A stretch of 64,000 nucleotides of DNA from Cribrihabitans_A pelagius (GTDB lineage Bacteria > Pseudomonadota > Alphaproteobacteria > Rhodobacterales > Rhodobacteraceae). The notes beneath the pieces were generated by a model. The model was not told the DNA's origin and made no database searches. It worked only from the letters and a program-made list of their open reading frames with translations. Shown one piece after another: positions 48,041-56,849 of this stretch (positions are counted from its first letter, which is position 1; each line of letters opens with the position of its first letter). Position numbers and translations under genes: made by a program. The stretch spans positions 124,001 to 188,000 of the forward strand of contig NZ_JBMERR010000001.1 of assembly GCF_048820915.1 (NCBI RefSeq). The letters are read 5' to 3'.

Positions 48041-48068
48041 CCCCCAGAGTATTTCGGGCAAGATGACA
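48041..48068 (+). repeat. Diverged family A element (copy 3)
   Basis: CCCCCAGAGTATTTCGGGCAAGATGACA between glcD and glcE. The second half matches the copy at 61056-61088 (TATTTTGGGCAAGATGACA). Confidence 0.55.
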
Positions 48069-49174
48069 TGATGATACCTGATAGTGAGGCCGCGCTGGCC
48101 GAGATGATCGCCGGGGCGGAGGGGCCGCTCTGCATCCAGGGCGGCGGCAGCCGCGGGCTGGAGGCCGAGGGCACGCTGCTCAGTTGCCGCGGGCTTTCCG
48201 GGGTGACGCTGTACGAGCCCGGCGCGCTGACGCTGGTGGTGCAGGCGGGCACCCCGGTGGCGGAAGTGGAAGGGCTTTTGGCGGCAGAAAATCAGCGTCT
48301 GGCGTTTGAGCCGATGGATCATCGCGGCCTTACCGGCAGCGCGGGCGAGCCGACCATCGGCGGGGTGTTTGCTGCCAATGTCTCGGGGCCGCGGCGCATC
48401 CAGGCGGGTGCTGCGCGGGACTTCCTGCTGGGGGTGCGCTTTGTCGATGGCAGCGGCCAGACCGTGCGCAACGGCGGCCGGGTAATGAAGAACGTTACCG
48501 GCTATGACCTGGTGAAGCTGATTTGCGGCGCACATGGCACACTCGGCGTGCTGAGCGAGGTGGCGCTGAAGGTGCTTCCCGAGGCCGAGGCCGCGGCCAC
48601 GGTGCGCCTGCCGAACCTGGGGCTGGAGGCCGCGGTGCAGGCAATGTCGGCGGCGCTTGGCGCGCCTTACGACGTGAGCGGTGCCGCCTACGACCCCGAA
48701 AGCTTCCATGTGCATCTGCGCCTCGAGGGCTTTGCCGCCTCGGTGACGGAGCGCAGCCGGAAGCTCGCGCAGCTGCTCGCGCCCTTCGGCGCGGCGGAGA
48801 TCGTGGAGGGCGAAGACAGTCTTTCGCTGTGGCGCGGCATCCGCGATGTGTCGGCCTTCCGCGGCCGGCAGGGCGATGTCTGGCGGATCTCGGTGAAGCC
48901 CGGCGATGCGGTGCAGCTGGCGCCGCGGCTCGAGGCAGAGGCCCTGCAATTTGACTGGGGCGGCGGGCTGATCTGGGCGCTGATGCCGGAAGGCACCGAC
49001 CTGCGCCCGCGCCTCACCGTGCCGGGTCATGCCACGTTGGTGCGGGCAGCCCGCGAAACCCGCACACGGCTTGGCGTGTTCCAGCCGCAGCCCGGGCCCC
49101 TTGCCGCGCTTTCGGAAGGGCTGCGCCGCCAGTTCGACCCGAGAGGCATCCTCAACCCGGGCCTGATGGGGTAG
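48068..49174 (+). CDS. glcE: Glycolate oxidase subunit GlcE (FAD-binding)
   Basis: 368 residues. PCMH-type fold with PLCIQGGGSRGLEAEG, GGVFAANVSGPRRIQAGAARD and RVMKNVTGYDLVKLICGAHG, typical of GlcE. ATG 48068 or 48071. The family A element lies just before the start and overlaps its leader, and no classical ribosome site is seen. 3 bp before glcF. Confidence 0.93.
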   Translation: MMIPDSEAALAEMIAGAEGPLCIQGGGSRGLEAEGTLLSCRGLSGVTLYEPGALTLVVQAGTPVAEVEGLLAAENQRLAFEPMDHRGLTGSAGEPTIGGVFAANVSGPRRIQAGAARDFLLGVRFVDGSGQTVRNGGRVMKNVTGYDLVKLICGAHGTLGVLSEVALKVLPEAEAAATVRLPNLGLEAAVQAMSAALGAPYDVSGAAYDPESFHVHLRLEGFAASVTERSRKLAQLLAPFGAAEIVEGEDSLSLWRGIRDVSAFRGRQGDVWRISVKPGDAVQLAPRLEAEALQFDWGGGLIWALMPEGTDLRPRLTVPGHATLVRAARETRTRLGVFQPQPGPLAALSEGLRRQFDPRGILNPGLMG

Positions 49175-49177
49175 CAC

Positions 49178-50500
49178 ATGCAGACCAATTTCACCGAAGA
49201 ACAGCTGCAGGACCCGAAGATACAGCGCGCCAACGAGATCCTGAGGGCTTGCGTCCACTGCGGTTTCTGCACCGCCACCTGCCCGACTTACCAGGTTCTC
49301 GGCGACGAGCTCGACAGCCCGCGCGGCCGCATCTATCTGATCAAGGACATGCTGGAAAACGAGCGGGTGCCGGATGCGAAGACGGTAAAGCACATCGACC
49401 GCTGCCTCAGCTGCCTTGCCTGCATGACCACCTGTCCGTCGGGTGTGCACTACATGCACCTCGTCGATCAGGCCCGCGCCTATATCGAGAAACACTACGA
49501 CCGCCCGTGGAGCGACCGCGCCCTGCGCTGGCTCTTGTCGCGCATCCTGCCATACCCGGGCCGCTTCCGTCTCGCGCTGTTCGGGGCGCGGCTGGCCAAG
49601 CCCTTCAAGGGGCTGCTGCCGGATGCGCGGCTCAGAGCGATGCTCGACATGGCGCCGCGCCACATCCCGCCAGTGAGCCGCAATGACGACCCGCAGAGCT
49701 TTGCGCCCGAAGCCCCGCGCCGCAAGCGGGTGGCGCTGATGACCGGCTGCGCGCAGAAGGCGCTCAACACCGATATCAACGATGCCACCATCCGCCTCTT
49801 GACCCGGCTCGGCTGCGAGGTGGTGGTGGCCAAGGGCGCGGGCTGCTGCGGCGCGCTCACCCACCACATGGGACGCGAAGCGGAGAGCCACGCCACCGCG
49901 GCAAAGAACATCCGCGCCTGGGTGGCGGAGATGGACGGGCAGGGGCTCGATGCCATCGTGATCAACACCTCGGGCTGCGGCACCACGGTGAAGGACTACG
50001 GCCACATGTTCCGCCACGAGCCGCTGGCCGGAGACGCGGCGCGCGTCTCAAACCTGGCCATGGATATTTCCGAGCTGCTGATGCAGCTGGAGCTGCCCGC
50101 GGGCGAGGACAAGAGACTCACCGTGGCTTATCACGCCGCCTGCTCGCTGCAGCATGGCCAGCAGATCAAGACCCGCCCCAAGACGCTCCTGAAGCGCGCG
50201 GGATTCACCGTGGTGGAGCCCGCCGACAGTCATCTCTGCTGTGGTTCCGCGGGCACCTACAACCTGCTGCAGCCGGAAATCTCGGCCGAGCTGAAGGCGC
50301 GCAAGGTCAGGACGCTTGAGGCGAAACAGCCTGACCTGATCGCGGCGGGCAACATCGGCTGCATGATGCAGATCGGCTCCGGCACCATGCTGCCTATCGT
50401 GCACACGGTGGAGCTGCTGGACTGGGCCACAGGCGGCCCCAAGCCCCCGGCCCTGAGCGCAGACCCCGCCCGCGCGCCGGAACTGCCGCGCCTGCGCTGA
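49178..50500 (+). CDS. glcF: Glycolate oxidase iron-sulfur subunit GlcF
   Basis: 440 residues. Two 4Fe-4S motifs CVHCGFCTATCPTY and CLSCLACMTTCPSG, and two CCG domains (GAGCCGALTHH, HLCCGSAGTYN). Passes electrons from GlcD/E to the membrane quinone pool. Short 3-bp gap to glcE. Confidence 0.95.
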   Translation: MQTNFTEEQLQDPKIQRANEILRACVHCGFCTATCPTYQVLGDELDSPRGRIYLIKDMLENERVPDAKTVKHIDRCLSCLACMTTCPSGVHYMHLVDQARAYIEKHYDRPWSDRALRWLLSRILPYPGRFRLALFGARLAKPFKGLLPDARLRAMLDMAPRHIPPVSRNDDPQSFAPEAPRRKRVALMTGCAQKALNTDINDATIRLLTRLGCEVVVAKGAGCCGALTHHMGREAESHATAAKNIRAWVAEMDGQGLDAIVINTSGCGTTVKDYGHMFRHEPLAGDAARVSNLAMDISELLMQLELPAGEDKRLTVAYHAACSLQHGQQIKTRPKTLLKRAGFTVVEPADSHLCCGSAGTYNLLQPEISAELKARKVRTLEAKQPDLIAAGNIGCMMQIGSGTMLPIVHTVELLDWATGGPKPPALSADPARAPELPRLR

Positions 50501-50538
50501 AGCCCGGCCCCGGGTCCTCCCGTCCGCAATCCTACACA

Positions 50539-50570
50539 CAGCCCCGTAAAATGATTTTGCGGGGCTGCTT
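50539..50570 (+). terminator. Hairpin after glcF
   Basis: CAGCCCCG and CGGGGCTG pair, extended by AAAA/TTTT, then CTTCTG. 38 bases after the stop; weak T content. Confidence 0.6.
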
Positions 50571-50677
50571 CTGCCTGCGGCTTGCCGTAATTTTGCCGGA
50601 CGTGAGCAGTAATCTCCCGCAATCACAGGCGCGCCGGCCGCAGCTGGCAGGAGCTGAGCGGACAAGAGGAGAGGCAC

Positions 50678-51505
50678 TTGAGGCATTGGAGACCGGCGTT
50701 TGTTTCGGCGCTGCTGGCGGCGCTGCTGCCGCTTGCCGCCACGGCTGAGAACAGCCGCCTGCAACGGCTCGACACCACCGACGCGGGGCGCCAGTGGGAG
50801 GCCGTCGGGCGGCTCGACGTCAATGGCGCAGGCTATTGCACCGGCGCGCTGATCGCGCCCGACCTGGTGCTGACCGCCGCGCACTGCCTGTTCGACAGCC
50901 GCAGCGGCGACCCGATCGAGCCGCAGACCATCGAATTCCTCGCAGGCTGGCGCAACGGCCGCGCCTCCGCCTACCGCAGCGTGCGCCGGGCCGTGGTGCA
51001 TCCCGCCTACAACTTCGGTGGCGAAATTTCGACCGGCCGGGTGCGCAACGACATCGCCCTGTTGCAGCTGCAACGGCCGATCCGAAACACCACGGTGGTG
51101 CCCTTCGCCACCGACACCCGGCCCCGCAAGGGCGCCCGCATCGGCGTGGTCTCCTATGCCCACGACCGGTCGGAGGCGCCCTCGCTGCAGGAAGTCTGCA
51201 ACGTGGTGGCGCGCCAGCAGGGGGTTCTGGTGATGTCCTGCGATGTGGATTTCGGCTCCTCCGGCGCGCCGGTCTTCTCGTTTGAGGGCGGCACACCGCG
51301 GATCGTCTCGGTGGTCTCCGCAAAGGCCGAGGCCGATGGCCGGAGGGTCTCGCTCGGGGCGTCGCTGGCGGAGGATCTGGCGCTTCTGCAGGCGCAGCTC
51401 ACCGGCGTGCCGAGCGGCGGCCGCCTGCCGCCCGGCGTGGGCCGCGTCCGGGTGGGTGAGGGGCGTGGCAGCACCGGCGCCAAATTCCTCCGCCCCGGCG
51501 GCTGA
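50678..51505 (+). CDS. Exported trypsin-like serine protease
   Basis: 275 residues from TTG 50678, supported by agaggagaggcac. Signal peptide PAFVSALLAALLPLAATA. Chymotrypsin-fold triad: His in VLTAAHCLF, Asp in RVRNDIALLQL, Ser in DVDFGSSGAPVF. Extracellular or periplasmic. The C-terminal ~40 residues are Gly/Arg/Pro-rich. Substrate unknown. Confidence 0.9.
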   Translation: MRHWRPAFVSALLAALLPLAATAENSRLQRLDTTDAGRQWEAVGRLDVNGAGYCTGALIAPDLVLTAAHCLFDSRSGDPIEPQTIEFLAGWRNGRASAYRSVRRAVVHPAYNFGGEISTGRVRNDIALLQLQRPIRNTTVVPFATDTRPRKGARIGVVSYAHDRSEAPSLQEVCNVVARQQGVLVMSCDVDFGSSGAPVFSFEGGTPRIVSVVSAKAEADGRRVSLGASLAEDLALLQAQLTGVPSGGRLPPGVGRVRVGEGRGSTGAKFLRPGG

Positions 51506-51510
51506 GACCT

Positions 51511-51537
51511 CTTGAACTGCTTCCTTCCGTGCCTATC
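51511..51537 (+). promoter_or_regulatory. Candidate RpoH (heat-shock) promoter of the Hsp20 gene
   Basis: CTTGAA at 51511-51516, 15 bases, CCTATC at 51532-51537 in a CCTATCT context. Resembles the alphaproteobacterial RpoH pattern, ~100 bases upstream of the ATG. Confidence 0.5.
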
Positions 51538-51638
51538 TCTGCGGTGTCCGGGCCGCCTGTCACAGGGGCCCGGGGATTACCCAGCCTGTCCCGAAGGGGA
51601 AGGCGCAACCGCAAATCGCTCATGAATGAGGATGACCC

Positions 51639-52103
51639 ATGCGTACCTTTGATTTTGCACCGCTGAACCGTGCAACCATCGGCTTTGACCAGATTGCCGA
51701 CCTGATGGACCGGGCACTGAGTGCCGATGTCGCGCAGTCCAGCTACCCGCCCTACAACATCGAGAAGACCGACGCCGACAGCTACCGCATTTCCATTGCC
51801 GTGGCCGGTTTCGACGAGTCCGACCTGAGTGTCGAGGTCCGCGAAAACGCGCTGATTGTTGCCGCCAAGAAGGCAGGCGAGGAAGACGAGCGCAGCTATC
51901 TGCACCGCGGCATCGCCACCCGCGCCTTCGAGCGCCGCTTCACCCTGGCCGACCACGTCCGCGTGACCGGCGCCAGCCATGAGAACGGCATGCTGCACAT
52001 CGATCTGAAGCGCGAAGTGCCGGAAGCGCTGAAGCCGCGCCGGATCGAGATTGCCTCGGCCAAGCCGAAGCACCAGGAACTGGAAGCCAAGCCGGTCAAC
52101 TGA
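51639..52103 (+). CDS. Small heat-shock protein, Hsp20 family
   Basis: 154 residues. Alpha-crystallin domain from PPYNIEKTDADSYRISIAVAGFDESDLSV to AFERRFTLADHVRVTGASHENGMLHIDL, with the IxI-like tail RRIEIA. ATP-independent holdase chaperone of the IbpA type. Ribosome site aatgaggatgaccc. Own promoter and terminator, so monocistronic. Confidence 0.95.
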   Translation: MRTFDFAPLNRATIGFDQIADLMDRALSADVAQSSYPPYNIEKTDADSYRISIAVAGFDESDLSVEVRENALIVAAKKAGEEDERSYLHRGIATRAFERRFTLADHVRVTGASHENGMLHIDLKREVPEALKPRRIEIASAKPKHQELEAKPVN

Positions 52104-52124
52104 TCCGGCAGCCCTTCTGACATG

Positions 52125-52140
52125 TGTTTCGCGTGAAACA
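52125..52140. promoter_or_regulatory. Near-consensus parS (ParB-binding) site
   Basis: TGTTTCGCGTGAAACA, 15 of 16 bases equal to the parS consensus TGTTTCACGTGAAACA, with one half-site perfect. Located between the hsp20 stop and its terminator. Confidence 0.55.
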
Positions 52141-52167
52141 GCCCCCCGGTGCCGCCGGGGGGCTTTG
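52140..52167 (+). terminator. Terminator of hsp20
   Basis: AGCCCCCCGG, loop TGCCG, CCGGGGGGCT, then TT. The 456-base gap from here to the dehydrogenase gene otherwise holds the family A and B repeats and a second terminator. Confidence 0.8.
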
Positions 52168-52222
52168 TGCATCCGGCCGCCACCGGCGCATCTCCCCACG
52201 CGCGGGGCCAAGCCGGAAGCAG

Positions 52223-52283
52223 CCACTTTCTGACCCCAAATACCCCCGCCGGAGGCACCGGTCTTTCCCGTGGGAAAGGCCGG
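52223..52283 (-). repeat. Family A element with attached hairpin (minus orientation, copy 4)
   Basis: On the minus strand: a stem CCGGCCTTTCCC-AC-GGGAAAGACCGG, then TGCCTCCGGCGGGGGTATTT and GGGGTCAGAAAGTGG. Same composite as 55038-55098. Confidence 0.7.
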
Positions 52284-52298
52284 ATATTGCTGTTCTTC

Positions 52299-52474
52299 GC
52301 GCGGGACAAGGCCGAAGGCCGCCGCGCATCGAGGGCCACGCCCCCACGCGGCGGCGATTTTGCTGCCGCGAAGCCGTTCCTCGATAGTTCGTACGGGTTT
52401 GGCCGGGATAAACTGCCAATAACCACCGTCCGGATCGCCCCCGCGCGCGCCGGAGACGCGCGGCTTCTGGCAGT
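52299..52474 (+). repeat. Dispersed intergenic repeat, family B (copy 2)
   Basis: Starts GCGCGGGACAAGGCCGAAGG, contains GGCCGGGATAAACTGCCAA and CCGGATCGCCCCCGCGCGCG, ends CTTCTGGCAGT. Parallel to 19781-19958 at both ends and in length (176 versus 178 bases). No gene. Confidence 0.6.
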
Positions 52475-52507
52475 GGCGGCGAGCGTCGATCCAGCATCGC
52501 TCAAATG

Positions 52508-52536
52508 AAAAAAGCCGCGGTGCGGAACCGCGGCCT
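52508..52536 (-). terminator. Terminator of the aldehyde dehydrogenase gene
   Basis: GCCGCGGT, loop of five, ACCGCGGC, with six T on the minus strand. 24 bases after the stop. Confidence 0.88.
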
Positions 52537-52559
52537 TTCGTACTTCTGTGGTGTGCGGA

Positions 52560-54032
52560 TCAAACCGCCATGCAGATGTACTTCATCTCCAGATAGTCCT
52601 CGATGCCGTGGTGGCTGCCTTCGCGGCCCAGGCCCGACTGCTTGACACCGCCAAAAGGTGCGACCTCGGTGGAGATGATGCCGGTGTTCACCCCGACGAT
52701 CCCGTATTCCAGTGCCTCGGCCACCTTGTAGACCCGGCTCAGATCCTTGGCATAGAAGTAGGAGGCAAGCCCGAAGATGGTGTCATTCGCCATTGCGATC
52801 ACCTCGTCCTCGTCCCCGAACTTGAACAGCGGCGCGAGGGGGCCGAAGGTCTCCTCATTGGCAAAGGCCATGTCCTGCGTGGCGCCGGTCACCACGGTCG
52901 GCTGGAAGAATGTGCCGCCGAGCTCGGACGGGTTGCCGCCCAGGATCACGCTGCCGCCCTTGGACGTGGCGTCGGCGATGTGCTCCTCGACCTTCTCCAC
53001 CGCGTCCTTGCTGATCAGCGGGCCGAAATCGGTGCCCTCCTTCAGCCCGTCGCCCACCTTCAACTTCTCAAGCGCCGCTTTCAGCTTCTCCGCAAAGGCG
53101 TCATAGACGCCCGCCTGCACATAGATCCGGTTGGCGCAGACGCAGGTCTGGCCGTTGTTGCGGAACTTGCACATGATCGCGCCTTCGACCGCGGCATCCA
53201 GATCGGCATCGTCGAACACGATGAAAGGCGCGTTGCCGCCCAGCTCCATCGAGCATTTCATCACCTGTTCCGACGCCTGTTTCAACAGGATGCGCCCGAC
53301 TTCAGTGGAGCCTGTGAAGGTCAGCTTGCGCACCGCCGGGTTCTCGCAGAACTCCTTGCCCACCTCGGAGGAGCGCGACGACGGCACTACGCTGAACACG
53401 CCGGCGGGAATGCCCGCGCGCTCCGCCAGCACCGCCAGCACGATGGCCGACAGCGGGGTTTCCGCCGCGGGGCGCGCAACGAAGGAACAGCCCGCCGCCA
53501 GCGCCGGGCCGGCCTTGCGGGTGATCATCGCGTTGGGGAAATTCCACGGCGTGATCGAGGCCGCAACCCCGATCGGCTGCTTGATCACGGTGATGCGCTT
53601 GTCGCGCTGATGGCCGGGGATCGTCTCGCCGTAGATGCGCTTGGCCTCCTCGGCGAAGAACTCCACGAAGGCGGCGCCATAGGCGACTTCGCCGCGCGAC
53701 TCGGCTAGCGGCTTGCCCATCTCGGCGGTCAGGATCACTGCCAGGTCTTCCTGGTTCTCCATCATCAGGTCGAACCACTTGCGCATCACCTGGGCGCGCT
53801 CCTTGCCGGTCCATTTGGCCCAGTCCTTCTGCGCCGTCTCGGCCTGGGCGATGGCGCCGGCCACCTGCGCACGGCTCACGTCGGCAACTTTGGCGATCAC
53901 GTCGCCGCGGGCCGGGTTGGTGACGTCGAAGGTGCCTTCGCCTTCGGTGAACTTGCCGCCGATATAGGCGCGCGTCTCCAGCAGGCTGGGGTCTTTCAGA
54001 AGCGATTTCAGGTCTGTGGTATCGTCAAGCAT
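52560..54032 (-). CDS. NAD(P)-dependent succinate-semialdehyde dehydrogenase-type aldehyde dehydrogenase
   Basis: 490 residues from ATG 54032, preceded by gagggaggcccgcg. Aldehyde dehydrogenase fold: KLTFTGSTEVGRILL, catalytic Glu in MELGGNAPFIVFDDAD, catalytic Cys in NNGQTCVCANRIYV. Closest in pattern to GabD (ends GLGREGSHHGIEDYLEMKYICM). Would oxidise succinate semialdehyde from GABA or polyamine breakdown, consistent with the polyamine-type transporter elsewhere, though not adjacent. Divergent from the hydrolase gene. Confidence 0.92.
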   Translation of the reverse strand: MLDDTTDLKSLLKDPSLLETRAYIGGKFTEGEGTFDVTNPARGDVIAKVADVSRAQVAGAIAQAETAQKDWAKWTGKERAQVMRKWFDLMMENQEDLAVILTAEMGKPLAESRGEVAYGAAFVEFFAEEAKRIYGETIPGHQRDKRITVIKQPIGVAASITPWNFPNAMITRKAGPALAAGCSFVARPAAETPLSAIVLAVLAERAGIPAGVFSVVPSSRSSEVGKEFCENPAVRKLTFTGSTEVGRILLKQASEQVMKCSMELGGNAPFIVFDDADLDAAVEGAIMCKFRNNGQTCVCANRIYVQAGVYDAFAEKLKAALEKLKVGDGLKEGTDFGPLISKDAVEKVEEHIADATSKGGSVILGGNPSELGGTFFQPTVVTGATQDMAFANEETFGPLAPLFKFGDEDEVIAMANDTIFGLASYFYAKDLSRVYKVAEALEYGIVGVNTGIISTEVAPFGGVKQSGLGREGSHHGIEDYLEMKYICMAV

Positions 54033-54198
54033 CGCGGGCCTCCCTCGGTGACATTGTGAATGCAAAGCAGCTGTCCCTGCATATGTCCAGCAGGAAGCAT
54101 GAGTCCACAATATGATCAAATTTCAGGTGGAGAAAATTGACATCGCCCGTGCGACACTGTCTGCTAGCGGCAAAACAGAACGAATGGGGAGACCGGGC

Positions 54199-54984
54199 AT
54201 GGAACTGGACGACGCCTACGCCAATGGCGCCTATATTGCGGACGCCGGCAAATACCCGCCGCGCTGGGCCGCCTCGGCCGAGGATTTCCGCAACAGCCTG
54301 CACGACCGCGCCCGGCTGGACATTCCCTATGGCGAGAGCCCGCGGCAGTGCTTTGATCTGTTCCTGCCCGAGGACACGCCCAAGGGGTTGTTCATCTTCG
54401 TGCATGGCGGCTACTGGCTGGCCTTCGACAAGAGCTCCTCGTCGCACTTGGCGCGCGGCGCGATGGCGCATGGCTGGGCGGTTGCGATGCCGTCCTACGA
54501 TCTCTGCCCCGAGGTGCGGATTGCCGATATCACCCGTCAGATCACCGCGGCGGTGACCCGGATCGCCGAAGAGGTCGAGGGCCCGATTGCGCTCGCGGGC
54601 CATTCCGCGGGCGGCCACCTGGTGGCGCGGATGCTGGACAAGACGCTCCTGCCGGCCAGCGTGGGGGAGCGCATCCGGGCGGTGATCCCGATCTCGCCGC
54701 TCGCGGACCTGCGGCCCTTGCTGCGCACCACGATGAACCAGAAGTTCAAGATGGACTCCGCCGCTGCCATCGCAGAAAGCCCGGTGGAAATGACAGAGCG
54801 TTACCCGGCCGAAGTTACCGTGTGGGTCGGCGGCGAGGAGCGCCCGGCGTTCCTGGATCAGGCGATCTGGCTGGTCGAGGCCTGGGACGCCGCGCATGTG
54901 ATCGCCTTCGGCAAGCATCATTTCAACGTGATCGACCCGCTTGCCGACCCGGAAAGCGACCTGGTGGCGCTGATCGTGAACTAG
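54199..54984 (+). CDS. Alpha/beta hydrolase, arylformamidase-like
   Basis: 261 residues from ATG 54199 (ggggagaccgggc upstream). The frame is open to 54112. Oxyanion motif FVHGGYWLAFDKSS, nucleophile elbow LAGHSAGGHLVARM, C-terminal His in FGKHHFNVIDPL. This HGGYW layout is typical of kynurenine-formamidase-like esterases. Substrate not proven. No other tryptophan-breakdown gene is near. Confidence 0.85.
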   Translation: MELDDAYANGAYIADAGKYPPRWAASAEDFRNSLHDRARLDIPYGESPRQCFDLFLPEDTPKGLFIFVHGGYWLAFDKSSSSHLARGAMAHGWAVAMPSYDLCPEVRIADITRQITAAVTRIAEEVEGPIALAGHSAGGHLVARMLDKTLLPASVGERIRAVIPISPLADLRPLLRTTMNQKFKMDSAAAIAESPVEMTERYPAEVTVWVGGEERPAFLDQAIWLVEAWDAAHVIAFGKHHFNVIDPLADPESDLVALIVN

Positions 54985-55037
54985 CCTGGGGGGCGATGTG
55001 GTTCGTCCCGGTCAGTCCCGCGCGAATGGCAGCATTG

Positions 55038-55098
55038 ACCGGTCTTTCCCTGGGGAAAGACCGGTGCCTCCGGCGGGGGTATTTTAGGTCAGAAGGTG
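55038..55098 (+). repeat. Family A element with attached hairpin (copy 5)
   Basis: Perfect 13-bp stem ACCGGTCTTTCCC-TG-GGGAAAGACCGGT, then GCCTCCGGCGGGGGTATTTT and AGGTCAGAAGGTGG. Fills part of the 332-base gap between the hydrolase and creatinase genes. The rest of that gap holds the creatinase leader and no other gene. Confidence 0.7.
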
Positions 55099-55316
55099 GA
55101 CGCTGCCGGTTTGGTGCCCGGCCAGGGCGCGTTCCTTGGAAGCATGCGGCGCCAGCCGGCAAGAATCCCTCTTGTCAGAACCCCGGTTCCAGCGCATTCT
55201 TCCGCCCGGACCCAGGCGATGGCGTCGCCGCATGGGGGGCAGCTCCCACGGGGTCCGCATTTCAACATTCCGTCCTGTACGCCGGGACCTTTCTTGAGAC
55301 AGAGGAAGGATCCAGC

Positions 55317-56525
55317 ATGACTGCACGTCCTGACATGTACCGCTTTCACAACGGCGAAAAAGCGCCGCTGCAATTTGCCGTCTCCGAATACGAGACGCGC
55401 CTCAAGGGCCTGCGCGAGATCATGGCCCGCGAAGGGGTAGAGGCCGCGGTCTTCACCTCGATGCACAACATCTCCTACTACTCGGGCTTCACCTACTGCG
55501 CCTTTGGCCGCCCCTACGGGCTGGTGGTGACGGAAACCGAGGCGGTGACCATCAGCGCAGGCATCGACGCGGGCCAGCCCTGGCGGCGGTCGTTCTGCGA
55601 CAACATCACCTACACCGACTGGCAGCGCGACAATTTCTGGCGCGCAGTGGCCTCGGTCGCGGGCGATGGCGCCGCGGCGGGGTATGAAAGCGACCACCTG
55701 ACGCTGCTGCAGAAGGAAAAGCTGGAGGCGTTCCTGCAACCCTCCCGTCTCATCGACCTTTACGAGCCCACAATGCGCCAGCGCATGCACAAGTCGCCCG
55801 CCGAGATCGAGCTGATCCGCGCCGGAGCCGCAGTGGCCGACGTGGGCGGCTACGCCATCCGCGACGCCATCAAGGAGGGCGTGCGCGAGATCGACGTGGC
55901 GATGGCGGGCCGCGACGCGATGGAGCTGGAGATCGCCAAGCGCTTTCCGGATGCCGAATACCGCGACACCTGGGTCTGGTTCCAGTCCGGCATCAACACC
56001 GATGGCGCCCACAACCCGGTGACCGGCCGCCGCCTCCAGCGCGGCGATATCCTGTCGCTCAACACCTTCCCGATGATCTCCGGCTATTACACCGCGTTGG
56101 AGCGGACCCTGTTCGTGGGCGAGGCGGACCCGGCCTCGCTGGCGGTCTGGGAGGCCAATGTGGCAGCGCATGAATACGGCATCTCGCTCTTGCAGCCGGG
56201 GGCGAACTGCGCGGAAATCACTCACAAGATCAACGCCTTCTTCGAAGAGCGCGGCCTGCTGCAATACCGCACCTTCGGCTATGGCCATTCCTTCGGGGTG
56301 CTGTCGCACTACTATGGCCGCGAAGCGGGGCTGGAGCTGCGCGAGGATATCGGCACCGTGCTGGAGCCGGGCATGGTGATCTCGATGGAGCCGATGCTGA
56401 CCATCGCCGAGGGCAACCCCGGCGCGGGCGGCTACCGCGAGCACGATATCCTGGTGATCCAGGAGGACGGCAACGAAAACATCACCAAATACCCCTACGG
56501 GCCCGGTTTCAACATCGTCGGCTGA
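55317..56525 (+). CDS. Creatinase (creatine amidinohydrolase)
   Basis: 402 residues, same length as Pseudomonas creatinase. Pita-bread M24 fold without metal ligands. Diagnostic stretches FTSMHNISYYSGFTYCAFGR, GQPWRRSF, TYTDWQRDNFW, WFQSGINTDGAHNPVT with the catalytic His at 232, and RTFGYGHSFGVLSHYYG. Cleaves creatine to sarcosine and urea. ATG 55317 after gaggaaggatccagc. Sarcosine could feed glycine and the gcv system in this window. Confidence 0.93.
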   Translation: MTARPDMYRFHNGEKAPLQFAVSEYETRLKGLREIMAREGVEAAVFTSMHNISYYSGFTYCAFGRPYGLVVTETEAVTISAGIDAGQPWRRSFCDNITYTDWQRDNFWRAVASVAGDGAAAGYESDHLTLLQKEKLEAFLQPSRLIDLYEPTMRQRMHKSPAEIELIRAGAAVADVGGYAIRDAIKEGVREIDVAMAGRDAMELEIAKRFPDAEYRDTWVWFQSGINTDGAHNPVTGRRLQRGDILSLNTFPMISGYYTALERTLFVGEADPASLAVWEANVAAHEYGISLLQPGANCAEITHKINAFFEERGLLQYRTFGYGHSFGVLSHYYGREAGLELREDIGTVLEPGMVISMEPMLTIAEGNPGAGGYREHDILVIQEDGNENITKYPYGPGFNIVG

Positions 56526-56849
56526 GCCATTGGCCGGGCGGGGGCACTCCCGCCCGCTCCGGGCCGCCCTGCCGGGCGGCCCTTCACCGTTGGGCCGCGC
56601 AGCGCGCACGCGCGCTGCGCCACCGCGCCGCCGCCAGCGGGGCGCGCGGCAGCCGGGCGCCTGTCCGCCCCTTGCGGCGGCATGCCCCTTGCGCTTGGGC
56701 ACAAACCTTTTATGACTTGAGGCCAAAGCTTGCCGGACTGGGCAGGCGAAACCGGGCAGGCGAACGGCCGCCAAGCCGTGCCTGCTCCGCGGCAGCAGGC
56801 CGCGGCCGCCGAAGCCAGAGCAGCAGCCAGGAAGGACCCCGCCAGCGCC
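56526..56849. other. Gene-free, hairpin-rich stretch before pssA
   Basis: GC-rich hairpins GGGCGGG/CCCGCCC near 56536-56555 and GGGCCGCCC/GGGCGGCCC near 56562-56582 follow creatinase and may end its transcript. A possible promoter TTGCGC-N16-TATGAC lies around 56692-56719. An in-frame extension of pssA to 56730 exists but looks non-coding. Confidence 0.4.
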
